A DNA stretch of 64,000 nucleotides from Chlorobiaceae bacterium (lineage in GTDB: Bacteria; Bacteroidota; Chlorobiia; Chlorobiales; Chlorobiaceae): the NCBI GenBank assembly GCA_013334225.1, contig JAAXXY010000013.1, positions 1 through 64,000 on the forward strand. The letters run 5' to 3'. Below are positions 56,347-64,000 of this stretch, piece by piece (position 1 is the first letter of the stretch; each line of letters begins with the position of its first letter). The notes below the pieces were generated by a model that searched no databases, was not told the origin of the DNA, and was given only the letters and a program-made list of their open reading frames with translations. Both the position numbers and the translations under genes were made by a program.

Positions 56347-56757
56347 TCAGGGCATGCTGCCAAGATAGAAAGCCTCTTTTTCCTGCATCTTCGCGCGATC
56401 ATCCGCAGTACGGTCATCATAGCCGATAAGGTGGAGAACCGAATGCAGCGTAACCCGAAGAAGCTCCTGCTGAAAATCAACGGCAAATCTCGCAGCATTT
56501 TCCCGTACCACATCAAGTGAAATATAAAATTCTCCGTCGACTTCCCTGCCTGTATTGTAGCGGAAAGTTATGGTATCGGTAGGATAATCATGCTTCAGGA
56601 ACTCGCGGTTTATGCGGCGTATCATCCTGTTCCCGCAATATACGCCTGAGATGGACTCGACGGTAAACCCTTCTTTTTCAAGGACAAGCATGACAGCTTT
56701 CCGGAGTGCCTGCTCTGGAATTTCCTGCTTCGTGGTGTTATAAAGCTGCAGCATCAT
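56347..56757 (-). CDS. ybeY: Endoribonuclease YbeY
   Basis: This is a 136-residue protein if started at ATG 56757 (an adjacent ATG follows). The zinc motif is HSVLHLIGYDD, corresponding to H-G-x-L-H-L-x-G-Y-D-H with Asp at the last position, as seen in related Bacteroidota/Chlorobiota enzymes. It takes part in 16S rRNA 3' end processing and rRNA quality control. Its start overlaps the hflX stop by about 20 bp, implying coupled translation. Confidence 0.9.
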   Translation of the reverse strand: MMLQLYNTTKQEIPEQALRKAVMLVLEKEGFTVESISGVYCGNRMIRRINREFLKHDYPTDTITFRYNTGREVDGEFYISLDVVRENAARFAVDFQQELLRVTLHSVLHLIGYDDRTADDRAKMQEKEAFYLGSMP

Positions 56758-58042
56758 GATGGAGCTGTTGTGATGAAGCAATGAGCGCGTCAATATGCTT
56801 GGCGCGGTTTTTATGCACCTTGAAAGTCAGTTCCACCTCTTCGTCGAGGTAGCGTTTTCCGGTCACCTCAGTCTGGTCGTAGAGATATCCGATCAGCTTG
56901 TAGTTCGATACATGCGTAACGATTTTTCTGTCGAGAAAATCGAGAGCTACATGCTCGGCGATTATTTCTTTCAGAATCGAGATATTGAGCCCCCGGACAG
57001 CAGATATACAGACCGCATCGGGATATTTGGCTGTGATGTCGCGAAGCACCGAATGGTCTTCGAGGGCATCTATCTTGTTGAACACGTCGATGATATTCTC
57101 GTGACTCACACCGATTTCACGGAGGGTCTGCCTGACCACCTGCATCTGCTCCTCGAACCCCGGATGGCTCACATCGATGACATGGAGCAGGAAATCGGCC
57201 TGCAGCACTTCGTCAAGAGTCGATTTGAAACTCTCGACAAGATGATGGGGCAGTTTCCGGATGAAACCGACCGTGTCCGAGAGCAGGACAAGCTTGTTGA
57301 TTTTCAGTTCAAGACGCCTTGTTTTCGTATCGAGCGTGGCGAAAAGCCTGTTCTCGGAAAACGCTTCGGCATCGGGGCAGAGAATGTTCATCAGGGTGGA
57401 CTTGCCGGCATTCGTATACCCTACAAGCGCGACCCTCGGCACCATCTGCCTGCCGCTGGTCTGGGTATCATGCTGAAGTGAAACTTCGCGAAGCTTTTTC
57501 TTCAGCAGGGAGATACGGTTGCGCACCAGACGGCGGTCCGTTTCAATCTGGGTTTCACCGGGTCCTTTGCTGCCGATGCCGCCCTTCTGTTTCGACAGGT
57601 GCGTCCACTGACCCGAAAGCCGCGGCAGCATATATTCAAGCTGGGCAAGCTCGACCTGCATTCGTGCCTGCGAAGACTGGGCCCGGATGGCGAATATCTG
57701 CAGAATGAGACCGGTACGGTCAATCACCTTGCATTTGAGCGCCCGTTCGAGATTGCCGGCCTGACCGGGTGTGAGATCATCATCGAAAATCACGATATCG
57801 ATGCCCTCTTCTTCAACATATTGCACAATTTCGTCGACCTTGCCCTTGCCTATGCAATAGGCAGGGTCGCGCAGCTTGCGTTCCTGTATGAATACTTCCA
57901 GTACATCGGCTCCAGCCGTATCGGCCAGAAAAGCCAGTTCCGCAAGATATTCCTCAACAAGGGATCGTGGTAAATCGGGAGGAGAACAGAGACCGACAAG
58001 CACGGCTTTCTCCCTTCTGTTTTCTTTGTTCTGTGTATTCAA
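56738..58042 (-). CDS. hflX: GTPase HflX
   Basis: This 434-residue protein has the HflX N-terminal domain, the linker ELAQLEYMLPRLSGQWTHLSKQKGGIGSKGPGETQIETDRR and a GTPase domain. The GTPase domain carries G1 GYTNAGKST, G3 DTVGF and G4 NKID. It binds 50S/70S ribosomes and rescues stalled ribosomes after stress. It is divergent from crtB with a 200-base gap and lies upstream of ybeY. Confidence 0.96.
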   Translation of the reverse strand: MNTQNKENRREKAVLVGLCSPPDLPRSLVEEYLAELAFLADTAGADVLEVFIQERKLRDPAYCIGKGKVDEIVQYVEEEGIDIVIFDDDLTPGQAGNLERALKCKVIDRTGLILQIFAIRAQSSQARMQVELAQLEYMLPRLSGQWTHLSKQKGGIGSKGPGETQIETDRRLVRNRISLLKKKLREVSLQHDTQTSGRQMVPRVALVGYTNAGKSTLMNILCPDAEAFSENRLFATLDTKTRRLELKINKLVLLSDTVGFIRKLPHHLVESFKSTLDEVLQADFLLHVIDVSHPGFEEQMQVVRQTLREIGVSHENIIDVFNKIDALEDHSVLRDITAKYPDAVCISAVRGLNISILKEIIAEHVALDFLDRKIVTHVSNYKLIGYLYDQTEVTGKRYLDEEVELTFKVHKNRAKHIDALIASSQQLHHDAAAL

Positions 58043-58242
58043 TAGATAAAAAGTAAAGTAGCAGGAAATTCAGGCATTCATGATCTGCAACAAGGCATGT
58101 TGCTATATTACGACCATTGTTTTATCTTGACAACTCTTCTTGTAAACATATTCAGGCTGTAAAAAGTTACATCCCAGGGTTTTCCCAGGTATGCTGCCAA
58201 GAGAAGGCAGCATCATGGAGACGATACGAGGCCAATATAAGC

Positions 58243-59187
58243 ATGCATGTTCAGATGAATGAGCGCTCAGAAGGAAATATTCCCGACAGGGACGCCCGAT
58301 TTACGGTAAAGCTTGAAGATGCCTATGAATACTGCAGGCAGATGTCAAAGCATCATGCCAAAACCTTCTACCTCGCAAGCATGTTTCTGCCGAAAATACA
58401 GCAGAAACCCATTTTTGCCCTTTATGCGCTCCTCCGCACGGTGGACGACATCGTCGACAGAGCTGAAGAAGAACTGAAAACCGGCGAGATCACCCGTGAG
58501 GAGATCCAGAACTTGCTCGATGCGTGGAAATCGCGACTCAGGGCATGCTATGCCGGAAGGATCGAAAATGATCCGATCATGCTGGCCTGGAACGATACCC
58601 TGAAAGACTACCGGATTCCCATCGAGCTTCCGCTCGAGCTTATCGACGGCGTCGCGATGGATATCAATTTCAAACCGTTCGAAAGGTTCGAGGAATTGTA
58701 TGTTTACTGCTACAAAGTGGCATCTGTCGTGGGTCTCATGACGTCCGAAATTTTCGGATACACAAATAAAGATGCGCTCGAACACGCCGTTGAACTGGGC
58801 ATTGCCATGCAGCTCACGAACATTCTCCGCGATGTCGGTGAAGATATCGACCGCGGAAGAATATACCTGCCGCTCGAGGACCTCCGACGGTTCAACTATT
58901 CGCGTGAAGAGCTCATGAACAAAACGATGAACGAAAATTTCATCGAGCTGATAAAATTCGAGATCGAACGGGCGAGAAAATATTACCGGTCGTCCGAAAA
59001 GGGCATTCCCATGCTGAAAAAGGAGAGCCGTTTCGGCGTCAGCATCAGCAGCCTGAATTACAGCAATATTCTGACGGCCATCGAAAAAAACGGCTACGAT
59101 GTCTTTACAAAACGGGCTTACCGTTCTTTGCTGCAGAAGATCAGCACGATACCCTATATCTGGTTTAAAACCTTGACTGAACCGTGA
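58243..59187 (+). CDS. crtB: Phytoene synthase
   Basis: This is a 314-residue protein if started at ATG 58243; a longer in-frame start at 58117 and a shorter one at 58255 exist. It has the two Asp-rich motifs of squalene/phytoene synthases, D-D-I-V-D and D-V-G-E-D, with GIAMQLTNILRDVGEDIDRGRIYLP as the diagnostic stretch. It condenses two geranylgeranyl-PP to phytoene, the first step toward chlorobactene- or isorenieratene-type carotenoids of the chlorosome. It is divergent from hflX. Confidence 0.93.
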   Translation: MHVQMNERSEGNIPDRDARFTVKLEDAYEYCRQMSKHHAKTFYLASMFLPKIQQKPIFALYALLRTVDDIVDRAEEELKTGEITREEIQNLLDAWKSRLRACYAGRIENDPIMLAWNDTLKDYRIPIELPLELIDGVAMDINFKPFERFEELYVYCYKVASVVGLMTSEIFGYTNKDALEHAVELGIAMQLTNILRDVGEDIDRGRIYLPLEDLRRFNYSREELMNKTMNENFIELIKFEIERARKYYRSSEKGIPMLKKESRFGVSISSLNYSNILTAIEKNGYDVFTKRAYRSLLQKISTIPYIWFKTLTEP

Positions 59188-59250
59188 AATTCCGAAGTCA
59201 GGCCAAACACTTTCAACATAGTACAGTACTACTCACAGCACCAAGCCACC

Positions 59251-60786
59251 ATGTCCAAAGAAAACACAGAAAACCTGAACAACCCTGAACAGCAATCACA
59301 GCTTTCACTGAACGACCAGATGAAACGCCGGCTCGAAGAACGGCAGCACCTGCTTGATGCCGGAATAAATCCCTATCCATGCCAGTTCGATGTCAGCCGT
59401 TATTCTGAGGACATCATCACTGGTTTCCGGGAGGATGTCAAGGAAGATGTTTCTGTTGCCGGAAGGATCATGACCATCAGAAAGATGGGCAAAGCCTCGT
59501 TTTTGCATCTCCAGGATTCGAGAGGAAGGATCCAGATCTACCTGAAAAAGGACGATGTCGGCGAAACTGCCTACAATACGTTCAAACTGCTCGATATAGG
59601 CGATATCGTTGGAGTCAGAGGATTCACCTTCAGGACAAAGACCGGAGAAATTTCGATCCATGCACAGGAATTCGAGCTGCTCAGCAAATCGCTTCGTCCG
59701 ATACCGGTCGCAAAGGAAAAGGAAGTTGAAGGACAGAAAGTGGTTTACGATGCGTTCAGCGACCGTGAAATGCGCTACCGGCAGCGTTACGTCGATCTGA
59801 TCGTGAACCCCGAGGTAAGAAAGACATTCATCAGGAGAACCTCGATCGTCTCATTCATGCGCCGCTTCTTTTCGGAAAAAGGATGGCTCGAAGTGGAAAC
59901 ACCGGTGCTCCAGCCTGTGTACGGAGGTGCTGCCGCCAGACCGTTCACCACGCACCACAATGCCCTCGACATGGAGCTTTACCTGCGTATCGCGAACGAA
60001 CTCTACCTCAAAAGGCTTATCGTAGGCGGGTTCGAAGGCGTTTTCGAATTCGCGAAAGACTTCCGCAACGAGGGTATCGACCGTTTCCACAACCCGGAGT
60101 TCACCCAGGTCGAGCTATATGTTTCATACAAGGATTACAACTGGATGATGGAACTTGTCGAAGAGCTCTTCTACCGGACCGCGCTCGAGGTGAACAAAAG
60201 CAACGTGACGAATTTCCTCGGCAGCGAGATCAGCCTCAAGCCGCCTTTCAGGCGACTTTCGATCACCGATGCCATTACGGAGTATACCGGAAGGGATATC
60301 AGCGGCAAGGACGAAGCCGAGCTCCGCAACATAGCCAAGGATCTTGGACTCGAGCTCGATCCGAAGATCGGCAGCGGCAAGATCATCGACGAAATCTTCG
60401 GTGAATTCGTGGAACCGAAACTTATCCAGCCAACCTTCATTACCGACTACCCCGCCGAGATGTCGCCTCTCGCCAAAGGGCACCGCTCGAAACCGGGCAT
60501 CGTCGAGCGTTTCGAACTTATCGCAGGCGGCAAGGAGATCTGCAACTCGTTTTCCGAGCTTAACGACCCGGTCATCCAGCGCGAAAGGCTCGAAGCCCAG
60601 GCAAAGCTGAGGCTGCGCGGCGATGACGAAGCGATGATTGTAGACGAAGATTTCCTGCGCGCACTCGAGTACGGCATGCCGCCATGTGCGGGCCTCGGTA
60701 TCGGCGTTGACCGCATGGTCATGCTGCTGACAGGCGAAGAATCGATCAGGGACGTGATTTTCTTCCCGCACATGAAGCCGGAATAA
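59251..60786 (+). CDS. lysS: Lysyl-tRNA synthetase (class II)
   Basis: This 511-residue protein has an N-terminal OB-fold anticodon domain (about 60-165) and a class II catalytic core. Motif 2 is [27 protein letters not shown] and motif 3 is [15 protein letters not shown] near the end. The length matches LysS. It is followed by a strong terminator. Confidence 0.97.
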   Translation: MSKENTENLNNPEQQSQLSLNDQMKRRLEERQHLLDAGINPYPCQFDVSRYSEDIITGFREDVKEDVSVAGRIMTIRKMGKASFLHLQDSRGRIQIYLKKDDVGETAYNTFKLLDIGDIVGVRGFTFRTKTGEISIHAQEFELLSKSLRPIPVAKEKEVEGQKVVYDAFSDREMRYRQRYVDLIVNPEVRKTFIRRTSIVSFMRRFFSEKGWLEVETPVLQPVYGGAAARPFTTHHNALDMELYLRIANELYLKRLIVGGFEGVFEFAKDFRNEGIDRFHNPEFTQVELYVSYKDYNWMMELVEELFYRTALEVNKSNVTNFLGSEISLKPPFRRLSITDAITEYTGRDISGKDEAELRNIAKDLGLELDPKIGSGKIIDEIFGEFVEPKLIQPTFITDYPAEMSPLAKGHRSKPGIVERFELIAGGKEICNSFSELNDPVIQRERLEAQAKLRLRGDDEAMIVDEDFLRALEYGMPPCAGLGIGVDRMVMLLTGEESIRDVIFFPHMKPE

Positions 60787-60839
60787 GCAGGATTTTATAT
60801 TATCTGCACTTGCAGAAATATTTCAGCACGAATATGAGC

Positions 60840-60873
60840 CGGAACTCCCTATAAAAATGGGAGTTCCGCTTTT
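60840..60873 (+). terminator. Terminator of lysS
   Basis: Ten-base arms CGGAACTCCC and GGGAGTTCCG flank a nine-base loop and are followed by CTTTT. It lies 53 bases after the lysS stop and 22 bases before the next ATG. Confidence 0.85.
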
Positions 60874-60894
60874 GAAACTTAATAAGAGGCGAGA

Positions 60895-61143
60895 ATGGAA
60901 ATAAAGATCGATGAAGGCTTCGAGTATTTTCGGGAAAAGATTATAGCAACAATGTTTTATGGGTTCCGCAGTGTAGAAAAACCGGTATCCGTAACCGTGC
61001 ACCCTGAGTTGATGATAAAAATAAGGGAAAGTTTCAAGGGTAAAACGATGGCACCGAAAATCTTTGACGACCAGGAAATATTTTTTGGTCTGCCGGTAAT
61101 CGAGGACCCGACAAAAGACAGAAATTATATCGCTGTCGGTTAA
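60895..61143 (+). CDS. Small protein of unknown function
   Basis: This 82-residue, mostly hydrophilic protein has a mix of charged and hydrophobic segments (EYFREKIIATMFYGFRSV, then EIFFGLPVIEDPTKDRNYIAVG). There is no signal or membrane helix. GAGGCGAGA precedes the ATG and may be a ribosome binding site. It is preceded by a terminator, so it needs its own promoter. I do not recognise the family. The antisense open frame over the same bases is less convincing. Confidence 0.6.
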   Translation: MEIKIDEGFEYFREKIIATMFYGFRSVEKPVSVTVHPELMIKIRESFKGKTMAPKIFDDQEIFFGLPVIEDPTKDRNYIAVG

Positions 61144-61569
61144 GAAATCGGCTCTGTCCTTCATCCAGCAATGCAACCTGGCCTGCCCTCTGACCGACAA
61201 AGCATCCAAACCAGGCCGCAATGTTCCGGATAACCGGAGGCTTGGAGCCTCGCTTATTTTAACACAGTTGTTTTAACGGACAATTGGCGAGTCTGCAACA
61301 AAACAATAGCAGGCCGCCAGCGAAGATTCGACATCACGTTCTCATTGCCACACGAAAGCATTCCTTCTCCTCCTGTCAGTGCAGTACTCGGTATCATCGA
61401 GGACCTTTACCAGGAATAACTGCCCGGGCAAGCGTGCATCTTTGTATGATTCAACTCAGGGTATTATATTCGCCCGGCAAGACAACTGCTTGTTTATCAA
61501 TAAAATAGGAATGCATATACATCCTGCCGGAGAGTTGGTTTTTCCGATCACCTTGAAATCATAACGAAC
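61144..61569. other. Gene-free stretch before the second lipoprotein
   Basis: These 426 bases hold no credible gene. A hairpin with arms GAGGCT and AGCCTC and a three-base loop, followed by a T-rich stretch, lies near 61240-61262 and may end transcription from the small gene upstream. Confidence 0.5.
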
Positions 61570-62301
61570 ATGAAAACACCCATGAAATTTACCGCAGGGA
61601 TGATCCTGCTTTCGGCCCTTGCTCTGCTGCCCGGATGTTCCGGACAGAAATCGGACGGTACCGGTTCCGCTCCTGCAGCGGCGCCCTCTTCAATGCCTCG
61701 CCCTTACGAAATTAAATCCGCTATCGTTCACTTCAAGCCGGTTAACATGATGGGCGTCAAGATCACGGAAACCCTCTATTTCGACGACTTCGGGCTCAAG
61801 GAAGCGAGGGAAATCATTACGGAATCCGACATCATGGGAATGAAAAACTACGAGCACAAGATGGAGATCAGGGACGGCAAATATATGATCTCGTACGCTC
61901 TGAAAAGCATCGTCAACGGCAAGGACGAGACAAGCAGAGAGGCGACCAGAACCGATATGGGCGATATGCGCGAACTGGCGGCGGCAATGGGCAAGATCAT
62001 CGACGTGAACGAGATGAAAAAAAATATGGATTACCGTGAGGAAGGTACCGAAACGATCGCAGGAGTTACCGGCAGGAAATATTCAGTAGCCATCGACAAG
62101 AGCAAACTGGATGCCCGCGCCTTTGGGGTCATGTACAAAAACATCGTGCTGAAGAGTGAAATGGGCGGTGTTTCAATAGAAGCGACAGGCATCGAGGAGA
62201 ACGCTGCCGTTCCTGCAGACAAATTCGCTGTTCCCGCAGGCTATAGCGTGAAGGATGTCGATCTTGCCGCCGAGATGAAGCGCGCCGGAGAAGAAAAGTA
62301 G
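61570..62301 (+). CDS. Lipoprotein similar to the DUF4412 group
   Basis: This 243-residue protein has a lipoprotein signal with LLPGC (Cys about residue 23). The body opens with SAIVHFKPVNMMGVKITETLYFDDFG and continues with a Met/Lys-rich region. It ends with IAGVTGRKYSVAIDKSKLDA and KFAVPAGYSVKDVDL. The general layout recalls the lipoprotein at 54737-55591. No catalytic motif is visible. It is probably a surface or periplasmic anchored protein. It is a single gene. Confidence 0.75.
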   Translation: MKTPMKFTAGMILLSALALLPGCSGQKSDGTGSAPAAAPSSMPRPYEIKSAIVHFKPVNMMGVKITETLYFDDFGLKEAREIITESDIMGMKNYEHKMEIRDGKYMISYALKSIVNGKDETSREATRTDMGDMRELAAAMGKIIDVNEMKKNMDYREEGTETIAGVTGRKYSVAIDKSKLDARAFGVMYKNIVLKSEMGGVSIEATGIEENAAVPADKFAVPAGYSVKDVDLAAEMKRAGEEK

Positions 62302-62318
62302 GCTATTGCGTGGAAAAG

Positions 62319-62383
62319 GGAGTGCTGAGTGCTGAGTACTCAGCACTCCAACCTCCCATTACCCATTCCCCATTCCCCACTCC
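62319..62383. repeat. Palindrome and CATTCCC direct repeats
   Basis: GAGTGCTGAGTACTCAGCACTC near 62325-62349 is a perfect palindrome. It is followed by repeated CATTACC/CATTCCC units. It lies between two convergent genes (the lipoprotein stop at 62301 and the epimerase stop at 62384), so it may end transcripts, though no T-run is present. Confidence 0.6.
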
Positions 62384-63391
62384 CTAACACCTGTAATATT
62401 CGCGATACCAGGCAACGAATTTTTTTATCCCCTCTTCCACCGTCGTTTCCGGCCTGTAATGGACATCCTTTATCAGCTGTTCGACATCGGCATAGGTATC
62501 AGGCACGTCTCCCGGCTGCAGTGGCAGGTACTCCTTGATCGCCGTTCGTCCAAGCTCTTTTTCCAGCGCGCTGATATAATCCATGAGCTCCACCGGCCTG
62601 CTGTTGCCGATATTGTAGACACGCCATGGCGCACGGCTCGATCCGGGATCAGGGTTCATGCCTGTCCAGTCCGGGTTCGGCTCGGCAACACGGTCGAGGG
62701 TCCTCAGAACACCTTCGGTAATATCATCGATATATGTAAAATCACGGCGGTGCTTGCCGTAATTGAAAATTTTGATGGGCCTGTCATTCAGGATGGCATC
62801 GGTAAATAGAAACAGGGCCATATCCGGCCTTCCCCAGGGACCATATACGGTGAAAAACCGAAGGCCTGTTGTGGGAAGATTGTACAGATGGCTGTAAGTA
62901 TGGGCCATCAGCTCGTTTGCTTTTTTGCTGGCAGCGTAGAGCGAAAGGGGATGATCGACGTTGTCATGCACGGAAAAAGGCATGGACTCGTTTGCACCGT
63001 ATACCGAGCTCGAGGAAGCGTAAACGAGGTGTTTTACACCGTTATGCCTGCATCCTTCGAGAATATTGAGAAATCCCTGTATGTTACTGTCGATATAGGA
63101 ATATGGATTGATCAGGGAATAACGAACACCTGCCTGTGCGGCAAGATTGACCACCCTTTTAAAACCTCCCTGCCTGAAAAGCTCTTCCATGGCCTGCCGG
63201 TCGGCAATGTCCACCTTGCGGAACGTAAATGTTTCATACGGTTGCAGCAGAGCAAGACGGGATTCCTTCAGGGAAACATCGTAATAGTCGTTAAGGTTAT
63301 CGATCCCGGTTACCTGATCACCTCTGTCAAGCAGCTGCCGGCAGACATGATAACCGATAAATCCGGCTGCTCCGGTAACTAATATTCTCAT
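62384..63391 (-). CDS. NAD-dependent epimerase, UDP-glucuronate 4-epimerase type
   Basis: This 335-residue extended SDR protein starts with the NAD-site [12 protein letters not shown]. It has the catalytic Y-x-x-x-K in [14 protein letters not shown] and SSSSVYG before it. The stretch [22 protein letters not shown] is typical of UDP-glucuronate 4-epimerases and CapI-like enzymes that supply galacturonate for polysaccharides. It is a single gene with no cluster in view. UDP-glucose 4-epimerase or related function is possible. Confidence 0.9.
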   Translation of the reverse strand: MRILVTGAAGFIGYHVCRQLLDRGDQVTGIDNLNDYYDVSLKESRLALLQPYETFTFRKVDIADRQAMEELFRQGGFKRVVNLAAQAGVRYSLINPYSYIDSNIQGFLNILEGCRHNGVKHLVYASSSSVYGANESMPFSVHDNVDHPLSLYAASKKANELMAHTYSHLYNLPTTGLRFFTVYGPWGRPDMALFLFTDAILNDRPIKIFNYGKHRRDFTYIDDITEGVLRTLDRVAEPNPDWTGMNPDPGSSRAPWRVYNIGNSRPVELMDYISALEKELGRTAIKEYLPLQPGDVPDTYADVEQLIKDVHYRPETTVEEGIKKFVAWYREYYRC

Positions 63392-63617
63392 TTATTCATT
63401 TAATTAAAGTGATATACGTATTCATGAAGGGAGTGGCTCCTCATCGAAACTATGATAAAAAACATTCAAAGAGATTGCGGGAAATACGTTTTTTTCTATT
63501 CAAAAAAACCAGATCATTGCCACTATCCGAAATATTGGCAATAACCGGTATGTCAGCAAACAATTATGGAAATGGGGGAAAAAGAAAAACAACGATCAAA
63601 GTGTAATCAGTCCATGC

Positions 63618-64000
63618 TCATGTTGTATAAATATCACGGTACTTATCGATATTTTCAAGGACTTCTCCCATACCTTTGGCGACTACCGTCATCGGTTCCT
63701 CGCAAATATGTACGACAAGGCTCGTATCCATGTTGATTCTTTTATCGAGGCCTTTCAGCAGTGCACCGCCACCAGCAAGATATAACCCTCTGTCAAGAAT
63801 ATCTACCGAGATATCAGGTTTGATAACAAGCACTTCGAGGCTTTTCTTGATTGCCGTGATGATCTGGGTAATCGGGGTTGCAATAACTTCCCTGATGGTC
63901 GCCGAATCAACATCTCTGGATTCAGGCAGACCGGATGCGAGGTTCACCCCTCTTACAATCATATTTATTTCCTTTTCAAGCTTATAAGCGGAACCAAGCT
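63618..64000 (-). CDS. mreB: Rod shape-determining protein MreB (partial)
   Basis: The minus-strand frame stays open to the window edge at 64000. It carries the MreB C-terminal region: R-G-V-N-L-A-S-G-L-P, then I-T-A-I-K-K-S-L-E, and ILDRGLYLAGGGALLKGLDKRI with the adenosine-binding motif. The end reads MTVVAKGMGEVLENIDKYRDIY. The N-terminal two thirds lie outside. It is an actin homologue that organises cell-wall growth. Confidence 0.95.
   Translation of the reverse strand, partial: LGSAYKLEKEINMIVRGVNLASGLPESRDVDSATIREVIATPITQIITAIKKSLEVLVIKPDISVDILDRGLYLAGGGALLKGLDKRINMDTSLVVHICEEPMTVVAKGMGEVLENIDKYRDIYTT

Noticed and set aside
60823-61221. Minus-strand open frame over the small gene after lysS
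   Set aside because: It spans the lysS terminator and has no start context; the plus-strand frame is more credible.
63409-63606. 65-residue open frame between the epimerase and mreB genes
   Set aside because: Low-complexity Lys/Arg/Asn-rich reading with no recognisable feature.
1-64000. CRISPR arrays, rRNA genes, integrase or attachment sites at the tRNA pair
   Set aside because: None seen; no regularly spaced repeats, no rRNA sequence, and no integrase gene near 37.3 kb.

Overview
The window is a chromosomal segment of a green sulfur bacterium (Chlorobiaceae). The evidence is an eleven-subunit NADH dehydrogenase-type complex in the order ABCDHIJKLMN without NuoE, NuoF or NuoG, a chlorosome-envelope-type [2Fe-2S] protein, a phytoene synthase, a biopterin-type PTPS/GTP cyclohydrolase pair and a membrane-bound uptake NiFe hydrogenase. 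I cannot name the species from sequence alone.

Layout. Positions 1-4200 are an accessory 'graveyard': a truncated group II intron reverse transcriptase joined to a WYL-domain fragment, an intact HigBA toxin-antitoxin pair, the 3' end of a type I restriction hsdR, a DarTG pair whose toxin is frameshifted, a decayed second higA, and an internally deleted rhuM. The mix suggests a former type I restriction-modification island. Positions 4.3-9 kb carry a SWIM zinc-finger protein, a CsgG-like protein, PhnA/YjdM and methionine gamma-lyase. Positions 9.2-14.4 kb hold a four-gene minus-strand operon (cytochrome c, DUF4405 membrane protein, histidine kinase, NtrC-family regulator). It is preceded by a near-consensus sigma-54 promoter and two palindromes 20 bp apart. 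This looks like a self-regulated periplasmic electron-transfer module and is the most interesting element in the window. Positions 14.5-18.9 kb carry a VWA protein, PPC/DUF296, Nudix, thioredoxin, OsmC, PTPS and FolE genes. Positions 18.9-23 kb are the hydrogenase operon (small subunit, large subunit, cytochrome b, protease).

Positions 23.2-34.4 kb are the nuo operon. Positions 34.6-37.2 kb are a compact four-gene operon (PAP2-like, ferrochelatase-like, TPR, small membrane protein), followed by two tRNA-Leu genes (UAG and CAA anticodons). Positions 37.4-49.4 kb are mostly housekeeping: HIT protein, methyltransferase, TolC-type exporter, RarA, riboflavin synthase, GH13 amylase, Tpx, L,D-transpeptidase, ABC ATPase, DoxX, RibD and a dCMP-deaminase-type protein. 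Positions 49.9-64 kb carry a membrane DnaJ protein, an NFACT protein, the chlorosome-type [2Fe-2S]/DUF4332 protein, two lipoproteins, an orphan Cache-like protein, YbeY, HflX, CrtB, LysS, a UDP-glucuronate epimerase-type protein and the C-terminal part of MreB, which runs off the edge.

How the genes work together. The hydrogenase and the Nuo complex both connect to the quinone pool of a phototroph that uses inorganic electron donors. The sigma-54 cytochrome operon probably adds an inducible periplasmic/membrane redox branch. CrtB and the [2Fe-2S] chlorosome-type protein belong to the light-harvesting apparatus. Riboflavin genes occur at two places (ribE at 42 kb, ribD at 48 kb).
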